NCBI RefSeq assembly: GCF_030020805.1
Contig: NZ_CP125098.1
Coordinates: 5,851,501 to 5,915,500, forward strand
Length of the DNA: 64,000 nucleotides
DNA from: Paenibacillus sp. RC67
Lineage (GTDB): Bacteria > Bacillota > Bacilli > Paenibacillales > NBRC-103111
Direction of reading: 5' to 3'
Below, piece by piece: positions 7,957 to 16,217 of the stretch (position 1 is the stretch's first letter; each line of letters opens with the position of its first letter). Under the pieces are notes generated by a model. That model was not told the DNA's origin. It searched no databases and saw nothing but the letters and a program-made list of their open reading frames with translations. The position numbers were made by a program, and so were the translations under genes.

Positions 7957-9351
7957 CTAAATCGTTTGAGCGCTGCCAGAGCCTTGAGCCGTTTTTTTCA
8001 TTTGCTCAGGATATCCATAAGTACCATGCTCGGAAAGGTCCAGACCGATAATTTCTTCTTCTTCCGTTACTCGCAAGCCGACAGTCACTTTAATAATTGC
8101 TAGGATAATGAAGGACACAACCAGGACGAAGATGAATGCGCCGAATACTCCCAATGCTTGCACGCCCAATTGCTCCAAACCACCGCCATACAACAGCCCT
8201 GCTTTACCGACCCCTACTTTCTCCGCCAGTTCCGGTGTTGCAAAAATACCTGTCGACAACGTCCCCCAAATACCCGCTATACCATGTACTGAGAAGGCGT
8301 AGATTGGATCGTCGATTCCCGCTTTTTCAAACCATTGAGCTGTGAAGAAAGTAATGATTCCCGCAAGAGCCCCGATAATGATCGCATCACGAGGGGTTAC
8401 AAATGCGCAAGCTGCAGTAATAGCAACCAAAGCTGCAAGTACACCATTCAACATGCTTGGAATATCCGCTTTACCAAAGTACATCCACGATACCACTAAT
8501 GCTGCTACGGCACCAGCTGCTGCTGCAAGGTTTGTGGTCAGTGCTACGTACCCGAAGAAGCCATCGCCAGTTGCGCTCAATGTCGAGCCTGCGTTAAAAC
8601 CGAACCAGCCGATCCACAGAATGATAACACCTAAGACAGACAAGACTTGGTTATGACCTGGAATCAAGTTTGGTGTCTTATCTTTATTAAATTTCCCGAT
8701 CCGCGGCTTAAGAAGGATAGTAGCAACCAGTGCTGCTGTCGCCCCTTGCAAGTGAACGACCGTAGATCCCGCAAAATCCTGCATCCCTAGTTGACCTAAC
8801 CAGCCGCCGCCCCATACCCAGTGAGCTACAACCGGGTAAATCAGCACGGTGAACAAAATTCCAAATATGAAGTAAACCGGAAGCTTGCCGCGTTCTGCAA
8901 AACCGCCCCACGCAATTGCAAGTGAAACACCGCAAAACGCTAATTGGAACAAGAACAAAATTCCGATCGGTATCGGTGATTCAGCAAAGAGACTAATCGA
9001 TGCAGTCGCTTGCTCTTGTGTTCCATCTAAGAAGAAACCGCCCGTTCCTATAAAACTGTTCCCATCACCAAAAGCGAAGCCGAAGCCGATAGCCCAGAAG
9101 GCAATGGCACAAATTCCGAAGGTTAGAATGGTTTTACCAGCAACATGGCCAGCATTTTTCATTCTTGTGGAACCAGCTTCCAGAAGCGCAAAACCTGCTT
9201 GCATGAAAATAACCAAAATAGCTGCGAGCATGACCCAAACGGAGTCTATTGCGCTAGCGAGCTGTGCCGGTGTTTTATCATCTGCAGCAAAAGCCATCGT
9301 AGGTACTAGCATGGATAGGACACCTGTTGAAACAAGCAACTTCTTAAACAT
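7957..9351 (-). CDS. amt: Ammonium transporter Amt
   Basis: Integral membrane ammonium channel of 464 aa. A signal-peptide-like N-terminus ending AFAADD precedes 11 membrane helices. QDFAGSTVVHLQGATAALV holds the conserved Asp and first pore His, and AFSVHGIAGIWGTLSTG the second. The start is the ATG at 9351 (MFKKLLV), led by GAGGAAG; an upstream in-frame ATG lacks a site. No glnK/PII gene is adjacent. Upstream are a TTGTCA-N17-TATAAT promoter and two perfect GlnR/TnrA boxes, so expression should follow nitrogen supply. Confidence 0.95.
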   Translation of the reverse strand: MFKKLLVSTGVLSMLVPTMAFAADDKTPAQLASAIDSVWVMLAAILVIFMQAGFALLEAGSTRMKNAGHVAGKTILTFGICAIAFWAIGFGFAFGDGNSFIGTGGFFLDGTQEQATASISLFAESPIPIGILFLFQLAFCGVSLAIAWGGFAERGKLPVYFIFGILFTVLIYPVVAHWVWGGGWLGQLGMQDFAGSTVVHLQGATAALVATILLKPRIGKFNKDKTPNLIPGHNQVLSVLGVIILWIGWFGFNAGSTLSATGDGFFGYVALTTNLAAAAGAVAALVVSWMYFGKADIPSMLNGVLAALVAITAACAFVTPRDAIIIGALAGIITFFTAQWFEKAGIDDPIYAFSVHGIAGIWGTLSTGIFATPELAEKVGVGKAGLLYGGGLEQLGVQALGVFGAFIFVLVVSFIILAIIKVTVGLRVTEEEEIIGLDLSEHGTYGYPEQMKKTAQGSGSAQTI

Positions 9352-9372
9352 GGTTGAACACTTCCTCTTCAA

Positions 9373-9389
9373 TGTTAATTTATATAACA
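9373..9389 (-). promoter_or_regulatory. GlnR/TnrA box downstream of the amt transcription start
   Basis: TGTTAATTTATATAACA fits TGTNAN7TNACA exactly. It lies just downstream of the predicted start point near 9404, where a bound regulator would block transcription. Confidence 0.75.
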
Positions 9390-9410
9390 TGTATTGAAAA
9401 TCTTAATGTC

Positions 9411-9439
9411 ATTATATACAGCATTTCACAATTTGACAA
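9411..9439 (-). promoter_or_regulatory. Sigma-A promoter of amt
   Basis: On the minus strand TTGTCA (9439-9434), a 17 bp spacer and TATAAT (9416-9411). Confidence 0.78.
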
Positions 9440-9541
9440 TAGAATTTTCATAAAGAAACCGTAAAAAACGAAAAATAACCTGACATAAATTATGCATAAT
9501 TCGGTTTTACAGCCTATATACTAGTCTTTTCCGTATTATTA

Positions 9542-9558
9542 TGTAATATTATATGACA
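9542..9558 (-). promoter_or_regulatory. Distal GlnR/TnrA box upstream of amt
   Basis: TGTAATATTATATGACA fits TGTNAN7TNACA exactly. It lies about 140-150 bp upstream of the amt start point. A near-match with one extra spacer base occurs around 9606-9625. Confidence 0.7.
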
Positions 9559-9682
9559 TTTATGTACAAGTCCTTGTTTTGAGTAAGATGCTTCTGCATT
9601 TAGAGTTATGTCAGATAAAGTTAACATTAAGCTTCAATATAAACTTACCATTTTATTAATTAAACCTTTAAAAGCATGACGT

Positions 9683-9712
9683 TTGACTGTATGGTTTGAT
9701 TTCAGTTATCAT
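9683..9712 (+). promoter_or_regulatory. Promoter of the MerR-YugP genes
   Basis: TTGACT (9683-9688), 18 bp, TATCAT (9707-9712), directly followed by the palindrome at 9713-9730. Confidence 0.55.
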
Positions 9713-9730
9713 GAATACTAAAGAGTATTC
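9713..9730 (+). promoter_or_regulatory. Palindrome at the MerR-gene start point, candidate operator
   Basis: GAATACT-AAAG-AGTATTC is a perfect 7 bp inverted repeat directly behind the -10. A second perfect 12 bp palindrome, TACTAATTAGTA, lies at 9743-9754. Either could bind the MerR protein. Confidence 0.5.
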
Positions 9731-9787
9731 CATGCACATACATACTAATTAGTAGTAATAATACAAGGAGGGGATATTCATGGGGAT

Positions 9788-10219
9788 ATGAAGCTATATA
9801 AAATCGGTGAGCTAGCCCGCATTACCAACGTCAGCCCTAGAACAATCGACTATTATACGAAGATGGGACTCATTGAACCTGAAAAACGTTCAGACACTAA
9901 TTATCGTTTGTACAGCGATGAAACCTTAACGCGGCTCAAACGTATTGAAAATATGAAAAGGGAAAAGTATACCTTAGAGGAAATCAAGGCAAGCTTGAAG
10001 TTGTGGACAAAAGTAAGTCACGATGAGATTGTTACAGATAAATTGACTAACATCCAGCTTCATCTGCAGCAACTACAGAAGGAAGTTCAGGAGATCAGTC
10101 CGATTCTTGACAAGCTCAAACCGTCCCAACTGAAAAACTTCAATAAAATGCTTACACCGCATACAGCTGCGTGTATAGAAGCCTTGCTGCTGCTATTGGG
10201 TAAAAGCCCCTTTTCCTAA
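9788..10219 (+). CDS. MerR-family transcriptional regulator
   Basis: Protein of 143 aa. The N-terminal winged helix (YKIGELARITNVSPRTIDYYTKMGLI, then YRLYSDE) is a clear MerR domain. A long coiled coil (about residues 80-120) follows. There is no cysteine cluster, so it is not a metal sensor of the classical type. GGAGGGG is 14 nt from this ATG but well placed for the tiny frame ATG GGG ATA TGA at 9780, whose stop overlaps this start, so translation may be by re-initiation. The YugP gene follows closely. Confidence 0.88.
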   Translation: MKLYKIGELARITNVSPRTIDYYTKMGLIEPEKRSDTNYRLYSDETLTRLKRIENMKREKYTLEEIKASLKLWTKVSHDEIVTDKLTNIQLHLQQLQKEVQEISPILDKLKPSQLKNFNKMLTPHTAACIEALLLLLGKSPFS

Positions 10220-10240
10220 TAAATAAGGAGGTCTGCTGCC

Positions 10241-10927
10241 ATGTTTTTTCACCCGATGGATTATGTAATCATCATTGCTTTTCTGCTTGCTCTCTGGGCT
10301 CAATTCCGAGTCAAGAGCACGTTCAACAAATGGGCGGAAGTACCTACTTATTCCGGAATGACAGGGTATGAAGCGGCCCGCCGCATGCTGGATGCTAACG
10401 GTTTGTACGATATTCCAATCGAGCCGGTACAAGGACGCCTTAGCGACCACTACGATCCAATTAATCGTGTTGTACGCTTGTCCGAGCCAGTGTATTACGA
10501 GAACTCGATCGCTGCCGTTTCCGTTGCTTGTCACGAAGTCGGTCATGCTATTCAACATAAGGTGCATTACCCAATGCTGACCCTGCGACATAATATGTTC
10601 CCAGTCGTTAATTTCGCTTCTGGTGTAGCACCATTATTAATCATCGCTGGATTATTCTTTCAACAGTTCAGCTTCCTGCTCGGACTTGGTATTATTTTCT
10701 TCTCTGCAGCCGTAGCCTTCCAATTGGTGACACTGCCTGTAGAGTTCAACGCCAGTAACCGCGCTAGAGACTTGATGGTCGCCGAGGGCTTCATTACGAA
10801 CGATGAGGAACGCGGAGTAGCTAAGGTATTGAACGCTGCGGCGTTAACCTATGTTGCTGCTGCATTGATCTCGCTCTTAGAGCTTGTGAAGTACATTATG
10901 ATCTTCACCAACCGCAACAACGATTAA
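10241..10927 (+). CDS. YugP-type neutral zinc metallopeptidase, membrane-bound
   Basis: Protein of 228 aa with membrane segments near residues 5-20, 120-160 and the C-terminus. CHEVGHAIQ carries the HEXXH zinc motif (His98, Glu99, His102). The family is known in Firmicutes as YugP, and its function is poorly defined. The start is 21 nt behind the MerR gene with AAGGAGG ahead, so the two are probably one transcript. Confidence 0.88.
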   Translation: MFFHPMDYVIIIAFLLALWAQFRVKSTFNKWAEVPTYSGMTGYEAARRMLDANGLYDIPIEPVQGRLSDHYDPINRVVRLSEPVYYENSIAAVSVACHEVGHAIQHKVHYPMLTLRHNMFPVVNFASGVAPLLIIAGLFFQQFSFLLGLGIIFFSAAVAFQLVTLPVEFNASNRARDLMVAEGFITNDEERGVAKVLNAAALTYVAAALISLLELVKYIMIFTNRNND

Positions 10928-10940
10928 TTGAATACAGCAC

Positions 10941-10970
10941 AAAACGCCGCTTCTCCAAGCGGCGTTTTTT
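10941..10970. terminator. Terminator between yugP and the GltC-like gene
   Basis: A 12 bp perfect stem (10941-10952 / 10957-10968) with loop CTCC and a T-run. It can serve the convergent LysR gene as well. Confidence 0.92.
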
Positions 10971-10982
10971 TATTTGTTCTTA

Positions 10983-11876
10983 TTATTTTTTACAATTAAA
11001 AAATTCCAATAAAAATTGTTGAAACACTTCCGCCACAAGCGGCAGCTTCTCACCAGATCTGTGAATGAGCCCCACACTTCGTGTAACCTGCGGTTCTATT
11101 ACCCGCACTTTGGCAGGCTGCAGCTGGCTAATCTCCGTCAGCGCCATTTCCGGCAGAAGACTGACCCCCATGCCTGCGGCGACCAAGCCACGAATGGTAT
11201 CCGTCTCTTCGCCTTCGAATCCGATACGCGGAACAAATCCCGCCTTTGCACAGGCTTCCAACACAATATTGCGAAGCGAATATTCTTCACTGAACATAAC
11301 GAACGCTTCATCCTTCAGCTGTTCCAGTCGTATCACGTTGTAATCAGCCAATACATGGCCTTGCGGAACAATTGCGTACATTTCCTCTTGAAGCAGCAGT
11401 TCGCCTATTACATGCTCGTTTCTGCTCGGCAGAGGCGATATAAAAGCAAGGTCGATCTCCCCGTTCTTCACGTCACGAATCAGACTGTTATAGGTTCCTT
11501 GCCGCAGCTTGAATTTTACGTTCGGATGGGACTGACGGAAGTTCGCTACAACCGTTGGCAGCAAGTAGATGCCGAGACTATGCGGGAAGCCGATTCGAAT
11601 TTCACCGACCTCCGGATCCAGAAATTCACGCACCTCGATGACCGCTCTTTCCAATTCAGTCAGCACCGCTTCAGCGCGACTTAAAAATAATTTCCCCACC
11701 GGAGTCAGCTGCAAATTGCGTCCCTTCTGAACAAATAAGGATACGCCAAGCTCCTCTTCTAGTTGATGGATTTGCCGGCTTACTGCCGATTGAGCCACAT
11801 GCAGCTCCTCGGCCGCCTGGGTCACATGTTGTTTTCGAGCTACTTTCACAAAGTATTGCAGCTGTCTAAGTTCCAC
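10983..11876 (-). CDS. LysR-family regulator, GltC-like
   Basis: Regulator of 297 aa. It has an N-terminal winged HTH (ELRQLQYFVKVARKQHVTQA, then AQSAVSRQIHQLEEELG) and a periplasmic-binding-like effector domain with GEIRIGFPHS and GLVAAGMGVSLLPE. Overall it closely resembles B. subtilis GltC, but no gltAB genes are nearby. GTG at 11876 is the start because GGAGA lies six bases before it and the HTH begins there; the 43 codons upstream run into the tpx promoter. It is divergent from tpx and may control that gene. Confidence 0.86.
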   Translation of the reverse strand: MELRQLQYFVKVARKQHVTQAAEELHVAQSAVSRQIHQLEEELGVSLFVQKGRNLQLTPVGKLFLSRAEAVLTELERAVIEVREFLDPEVGEIRIGFPHSLGIYLLPTVVANFRQSHPNVKFKLRQGTYNSLIRDVKNGEIDLAFISPLPSRNEHVIGELLLQEEMYAIVPQGHVLADYNVIRLEQLKDEAFVMFSEEYSLRNIVLEACAKAGFVPRIGFEGEETDTIRGLVAAGMGVSLLPEMALTEISQLQPAKVRVIEPQVTRSVGLIHRSGEKLPLVAEVFQQFLLEFFNCKK

Positions 11877-11894
11877 TACGGTTCTCCTTCCGAT

Positions 11895-11924
11895 TGGACA
11901 AGTTCCTTTTAAAAAGTTTATAAT
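11895..11924 (+). promoter_or_regulatory. Promoter of tpx
   Basis: TATAAT at 11919-11924 with a weak TGGACA (11895-11900) 18 bp upstream, in the 101 bp region shared with the divergent LysR gene. Confidence 0.5.
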
Positions 11925-11977
11925 AAATAATGGTGAAATACCAATCATTCTCATAGTATTTAAGGAGGCCCATTTCC

Positions 11978-12496
11978 ATGGCACAAGAACGTACCGGAGT
12001 AGCAACGTTTAAAAGCAATCCGATTACTTTAGTAGGACCTGAAATCAAGGTAGGAGACAAAGCTCCTGATTTTCAAGTAAACAAAAACTTGATGGAGCAA
12101 GCATCTTTGGCTGACTACGCAGGCAAAGTAAAACTGATCAGCGTAGTTCCTTCGCTTGATACTGGCGTTTGCGATGCGCAAACTCGTCGTTTCAACGAAG
12201 AAGCTGCTAAGCTTGGCGATAACGTAGTCGTGCTGACTGTTAGCGTTGACCTTCCATTCGCTCAATCCCGCTGGTGCGGTGCTGCCGGAATTGACAAAGT
12301 CGTTACTTTGTCCGATTACAAAAGCAAATCATTCGGAGAAGCTTATGGCGTATTGATCAAAGAAATCCAATTGCTGATGAGATCCATCTTCGTTATCGAT
12401 GCTAATGACACCGTTCAATACGTTGAGTACTTGGGCGAAATGACTGAGCATCCTAACTATGAAGCAGCAGTGGAAGCTGTTAAAAAATTAGTTTAA
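11978..12496 (+). CDS. tpx: Thiol peroxidase Tpx (atypical 2-Cys peroxiredoxin)
   Basis: Reduces hydroperoxides in the cytosol using thioredoxin. In the 172 aa protein the peroxidatic Cys65 sits in SLDTGVCDAQTRRFNEE and the resolving Cys100 in SRWCGAAGID, the Tpx arrangement. AAGGAGG is 10 nt ahead of the ATG. It stands alone between a divergent GltC-like regulator and a terminator. Confidence 0.96.
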   Translation: MAQERTGVATFKSNPITLVGPEIKVGDKAPDFQVNKNLMEQASLADYAGKVKLISVVPSLDTGVCDAQTRRFNEEAAKLGDNVVVLTVSVDLPFAQSRWCGAAGIDKVVTLSDYKSKSFGEAYGVLIKEIQLLMRSIFVIDANDTVQYVEYLGEMTEHPNYEAAVEAVKKLV

Positions 12497-12519
12497 TTGT
12501 ACATAACAGCTGTCCAAGA

Positions 12520-12558
12520 AAAAACAGCGAGAGAAGTCCAGCTTCTCCCGCTGTTTTT
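12520..12558. terminator. Terminator shared by tpx and the DUF1499 gene
   Basis: A 17 bp stem with one mismatch (12520-12536 / 12542-12558), with A- and T-runs at its ends. Confidence 0.88.
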
Positions 12559-12588
12559 ATGTTTACTGATTTTTTTTAGAAACCATTG

Positions 12589-12975
12589 TCAATGATCTTT
12601 GTACGCAGCGAGTCTTTTATCCAGTTGTCTGTATATCTCAAGGATCGTCCTATAATTTGAACCAAGATCACCTAAAGAGCCTCTGGAAGCGGAATAAATA
12701 TCAATAGCTGATTTTAACGGATTAATAGCAAACAAAGTCAATGTAATATCTTGTGTACGACCCGTGATCGTTCTTTTCTCTACAACGATCTCCCCGACAT
12801 TTTTCACTTCATGAAGCAGCTTGTAGCCGTTCATTTTTTTAAACATATTCGTGACTTCATCCCAAACCTGATCCATCGAAAGTTTATAGTATCGGGTTTT
12901 CAAAGCCGGATCTTTCGCTCTCTCCCCTGTTGTTTCGTGGCTGCGAATAAGGCCGATTAAGGTGCGCTTTAACAA
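12589..12975 (-). CDS. DUF1499-family protein
   Basis: Protein of 128 aa. The body (MDQVWDEVTNMFKKMNGYKL) and the end (IDIYSASRGSLGDLGSNYRTI) fit DUF1499, a small domain of unknown function. No signal peptide or membrane segment is seen. TTG at 12975 is the start, with AGGAGGG in front. Single gene. Confidence 0.7.
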   Translation of the reverse strand: MLKRTLIGLIRSHETTGERAKDPALKTRYYKLSMDQVWDEVTNMFKKMNGYKLLHEVKNVGEIVVEKRTITGRTQDITLTLFAINPLKSAIDIYSASRGSLGDLGSNYRTILEIYRQLDKRLAAYKDH

Positions 12976-13185
12976 AGCCTTCCCTCCTCATAGAAGTACA
13001 ATACAAAATCCGGTTTACACTGTCTTTTATCATATCATTGTTTACTTGATTGAGAAAGAGTTATTTCACATTTTTGACAACTTTATGATAAACAGATAAA
13101 AAAATATTACAGTTAGATGACAATAATTCATCGTTTCATTTGGAGTTATGAATGTCTCCTAGTTGGTGCTCGTCCTTCAGAGCAG
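12976..13185. other. AT-rich intergenic region, no gene seen
   Basis: 210 bp upstream of the DUF1499 gene and behind the ROK gene. It presumably holds the DUF1499 promoter; I see no clear structured RNA. Confidence 0.5.
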
Positions 13186-14358
13186 TTAACTAATCATATT
13201 CTCACGAATCACAGCAGAAACCGCACCTAGAGCGCAGCAGTCTTCTCCTAGCCGGGAGTAGGTTACTTGAACATTGAAAGAGCTTAAATACGAGAAACGA
13301 GAATCCAAAGACTCATGTATGCTCGCATTGATCCAAGGTGCATACTGCCCCATTGCGTTACCGATAACGATCATTTGCGGATTTAAAGTATGCATCATAT
13401 TCCCGATACCTACACCCAAATGAAGCCCTGCTTTATGCACTACTTCTATGGCCTCCGTATCTCCCTTGCCTAATCGATTTAATACTTGCTCCGTAAAGCC
13501 AGGAAAATACTCCATATGCAAATCATTCGCAATCGCGCGCTCGGATGCGTAGGTCTCCCAACAGCCTTTATTGCCGCAAGAGCAAGGTCGACCGTTCAAT
13601 TCCATCGTTGTATGCCCAATTTCACCTGCGTATCCGTTGTTCCCTCTGAACAGCTCTCCCTGCAGTACTAGTCCTGCCCCGATTCCCGCGGCAACACTTA
13701 AATAAAGCATATTCGAGCAATCGGCTGCGGCACCGAATTCCAATTCACCCAGAGCAGCCAGGTTCGCTTCATTATCAATAATAACAGGGATTCCAAGCTC
13801 TTCCTCGATCCTATCTTTCCAGGATAGCTTTTTCCAACCGGTGTGCGGCACAAATAAAATCCGGCTGGATGGGTATTCCACAAATCCATGGATTCCAATC
13901 CCAACACCAAGCAACCCAAGTGGACTTTCAGGCAATGCAGCCCGTTCTTTCTTTAAGATGGCTAAGAGCTGCTGCAATACTCTCTCTGCATCGCTTCCCT
14001 GATCATAAGGATAAAACGATTTACGCACCCTGTTTCCGCACATGTCTGTAACGATAACCAGCATATTCGTAGATCTAAGATCGACACCAATAATGTGGCC
14101 CGCTTTATTGTGAATCTCCAGCATCATGGGTTTGCGGCCGCCGCTTGATTCCCCGGTTCCTGTTTCCGCTACCCAATATTCGCTTATTAGCTCCTCTACA
14201 AGAGCTGATACCGTAGCACGTGTGAGCTTGGTCCGTTTGGCAAGCTCCGCCCTTGATATAGGTGCATGCAGTTTGATTAACCCCAGTAAAGTCGATTTAT
14301 TAATCGATTTCAATAAGGAGCTATCACCCGACATTGTTTCTCGTTTCACAACATTCAC
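13186..14358 (-). CDS. xylR: ROK-family repressor, probable xylose repressor XylR
   Basis: Protein of 390 aa. Residues ~15-60 form a MarR-like winged HTH (APISRAELAKRTKLTRATVS). The ROK sugar-kinase fold follows, with IGVDLRSTN, GVGIGIHGF and the zinc motif CSCGNKGCWE. ROK repressors release DNA on binding sugars. It is divergent from xylB, and a XylR-like palindrome lies at 14570-14590, so xylose is the likely signal. The GTG at 14358 has no strong ribosome site and the ATG at 14334 is an alternative. Confidence 0.82.
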   Translation of the reverse strand: MNVVKRETMSGDSSLLKSINKSTLLGLIKLHAPISRAELAKRTKLTRATVSALVEELISEYWVAETGTGESSGGRKPMMLEIHNKAGHIIGVDLRSTNMLVIVTDMCGNRVRKSFYPYDQGSDAERVLQQLLAILKKERAALPESPLGLLGVGIGIHGFVEYPSSRILFVPHTGWKKLSWKDRIEEELGIPVIIDNEANLAALGELEFGAAADCSNMLYLSVAAGIGAGLVLQGELFRGNNGYAGEIGHTTMELNGRPCSCGNKGCWETYASERAIANDLHMEYFPGFTEQVLNRLGKGDTEAIEVVHKAGLHLGVGIGNMMHTLNPQMIVIGNAMGQYAPWINASIHESLDSRFSYLSSFNVQVTYSRLGEDCCALGAVSAVIRENMIS

Positions 14359-14569
14359 CGTCCGTTTCGCATTCCATTTAGCAAATTGATTTTACCACAT
14401 AGGGAAGTTAAAGCTCACCAAAGCATGATTGTAGCCTATTGGCAATAAAAACTTCCACTAAACGCGGTCCCACATCTATGAAGGGACTTCGATAGACTTT
14501 TTTCATATAACCCAGTTATAAAAATCAGCAGGATTTTTCAAATGTCCTTAGAATATATTATATCACGCA

Positions 14570-14590
14570 TTTGTTTATTTGATAAACAAA
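14570..14590 (+). promoter_or_regulatory. XylR-type operator before xylB
   Basis: TTTGTTTAT-TTG-ATAAACAAA is a perfect 9 bp inverted repeat with a 3 bp centre, similar to known Gram-positive xyl operators, 27 bp ahead of the xylB start. Confidence 0.78.
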
Positions 14591-14616
14591 GTTAATTCAT
14601 ATTTGAGGTGATGATC

Positions 14617-16158
14617 ATGTCCTATTTTCTTGGAATCGATTTGGGGACTTCCGCTGTAAAATGTATTTTAGTCGATGATCAAGGCAAGGTAAAGGCAAGC
14701 CATAGCGTCGAGTACCCGTTACTGCAGCCTCAGCCCGGTTGGGCAGAACAGCATCCGGAGGATTGGTGGAACGGAACGGCTGTTTGCATCCGTCATTTAT
14801 TGGATAAAGCAGCTGTAAGCGGTAGCGAAGTTGCAGGAATAGGCTTATCCGGGCAGATGCATGGCTCCGTATTTCTCGATAGCGAGCTGAAGGTAGTTCG
14901 TCCTGCTCTCTTGTGGTGCGATCAGCGAACAGCAGCACAGTGTGAATGGATTGAACAAACAGTAGGAGGCCAGGAGCTTGGAAAGCTGACAGGCAACAAA
15001 GCTTTGACAGGCTTTACGGCACCCAAAGTGATTTGGCTTCGCGATGAGGAGCCGGATAACTATCAACGGACAGCACATTTGATGCTGCCTAAGGACTATG
15101 TGCGCTTACAGCTGACAGGCGCATTCGGAATGGATATGGCTGATGCCAGCGGCACGCTGCTGCTCGATGTGGCCAATCGCCGTTGGTCCCCTGAAGTAGT
15201 TGAGCGGCTAGGCATCCCTATGGAATGGTTGCCCCAGCTTTATGAGAGCAACGAAATAGCGGGGCATCTACTTCCGGCTGTGGCCGAGCTGACAGGCTTG
15301 GCTCCCGGCACACCCGTCGTTGCCGGTGGGGGCGACCAAGCTTGCGGCGCAGTCGGTGTTGGCGTGGTGCAGCAGGGCATCGCATCCGTTGCCCTTGGTA
15401 CCTCAGGTGTCGTCTTCGTTCATGACGACACTTATCAAGCCGACGAAGCATGCAGGCTGCATTCTTTCTGTCATGGCGTGCCAGGCAAATGGCATCGCAT
15501 GGGGGTCATGCTCGCTGCTGGCGGTTCGTTCCAGTGGTGGCGAAACCACCTCGCACAAGAGGAACAAAAGCAAGCTGAGCTCGAAGGCCGCGATGTGTAT
15601 GAGCTGCTCACTGAGCTAGCCGCAGCAGCTCCTTTAGGCAGCGAAGGATTGTTGTTCATGCCCTACTTAACGGGCGAACGGACCCCTCATCCTGATCCTA
15701 AAGCGCGCGGCGGATTTATCGGTTTGAACTTGCGCCATGGCAAAGCCCATTTAACGCGAGCGGTGCTCGAAGGTATCACCTTTGGTTTGCGTGATTCCAT
15801 GGAATTAATCAAAGCTTCCGGTATCGAAATCAAGGAGCTGCGAGTCAATGGAGGCGGTGCCCGGAGCTTATTCTGGAGGCAAATGATTGCGGATATATTC
15901 GGTTACCCTGTCGTAACCGTCAACTCAACAGACGGACCAGCCTACGGTGCTGCCGTAATGGCCGCGTCAGGCGTCCTAGAACAGGATATAAGCGACTTAT
16001 GCGCACAATGGATACAAGTTGTCGACCAGGTAGAACCAAAGCTTGAGAATCAAAAACAATACGAGAAATATTACGAGCTGTTCCGGACATTATATCCGAC
16101 CTTAAAATCGACGCTGCACCAATTAACGGATCTTGCATCCACCTCAGCAGACTCATAA
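14617..16158 (+). CDS. xylB: Xylulokinase XylB
   Basis: Phosphorylates D-xylulose to xylulose 5-phosphate. The 513 aa FGGY-family kinase has GIDLGTSAVKCILVD at the N-terminus, GLSGQMHGSVFLD, the FGGY region GGGDQACGAVGVGV and the ATP site VNGGGARSLFWRQMIADI. The ATG at 14617 is set by GAGGTG; the GTG and ATG just upstream overlap that site. No xylA lies beside it, so xylose isomerase must be encoded elsewhere, or the substrate comes from another pentose. Transaldolase follows convergently. Confidence 0.93.
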   Translation: MSYFLGIDLGTSAVKCILVDDQGKVKASHSVEYPLLQPQPGWAEQHPEDWWNGTAVCIRHLLDKAAVSGSEVAGIGLSGQMHGSVFLDSELKVVRPALLWCDQRTAAQCEWIEQTVGGQELGKLTGNKALTGFTAPKVIWLRDEEPDNYQRTAHLMLPKDYVRLQLTGAFGMDMADASGTLLLDVANRRWSPEVVERLGIPMEWLPQLYESNEIAGHLLPAVAELTGLAPGTPVVAGGGDQACGAVGVGVVQQGIASVALGTSGVVFVHDDTYQADEACRLHSFCHGVPGKWHRMGVMLAAGGSFQWWRNHLAQEEQKQAELEGRDVYELLTELAAAAPLGSEGLLFMPYLTGERTPHPDPKARGGFIGLNLRHGKAHLTRAVLEGITFGLRDSMELIKASGIEIKELRVNGGGARSLFWRQMIADIFGYPVVTVNSTDGPAYGAAVMAASGVLEQDISDLCAQWIQVVDQVEPKLENQKQYEKYYELFRTLYPTLKSTLHQLTDLASTSADS

Positions 16159-16168
16159 ATAACCATAT

Positions 16169-16204
16169 AAAAAAGCCTGTTCAAATATCTGAACGGGCTT
16201 TTTT
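16169..16204. terminator. Bidirectional terminator between xylB and transaldolase
   Basis: A 15 bp stem (16169-16183 / 16190-16204) with one G-T pair, A-run left and T-run right. Confidence 0.92.
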
Positions 16205-16217
16205 ATATGTACCGAAA

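Larger units (their letters stand above)
9352..9787. other. 436 bp divergent control region between amt and the MerR gene
   Basis: Very AT-rich and without a supportable gene. It holds the amt promoter with two GlnR/TnrA sites, and the MerR-gene promoter with two palindromes, listed separately. Confidence 0.8.

Noticed and set aside
8885..9397. A 170-codon frame opposite amt
   Set aside because: Antisense shadow of the membrane protein gene (Pro/Lys-rich translation), no start signals.
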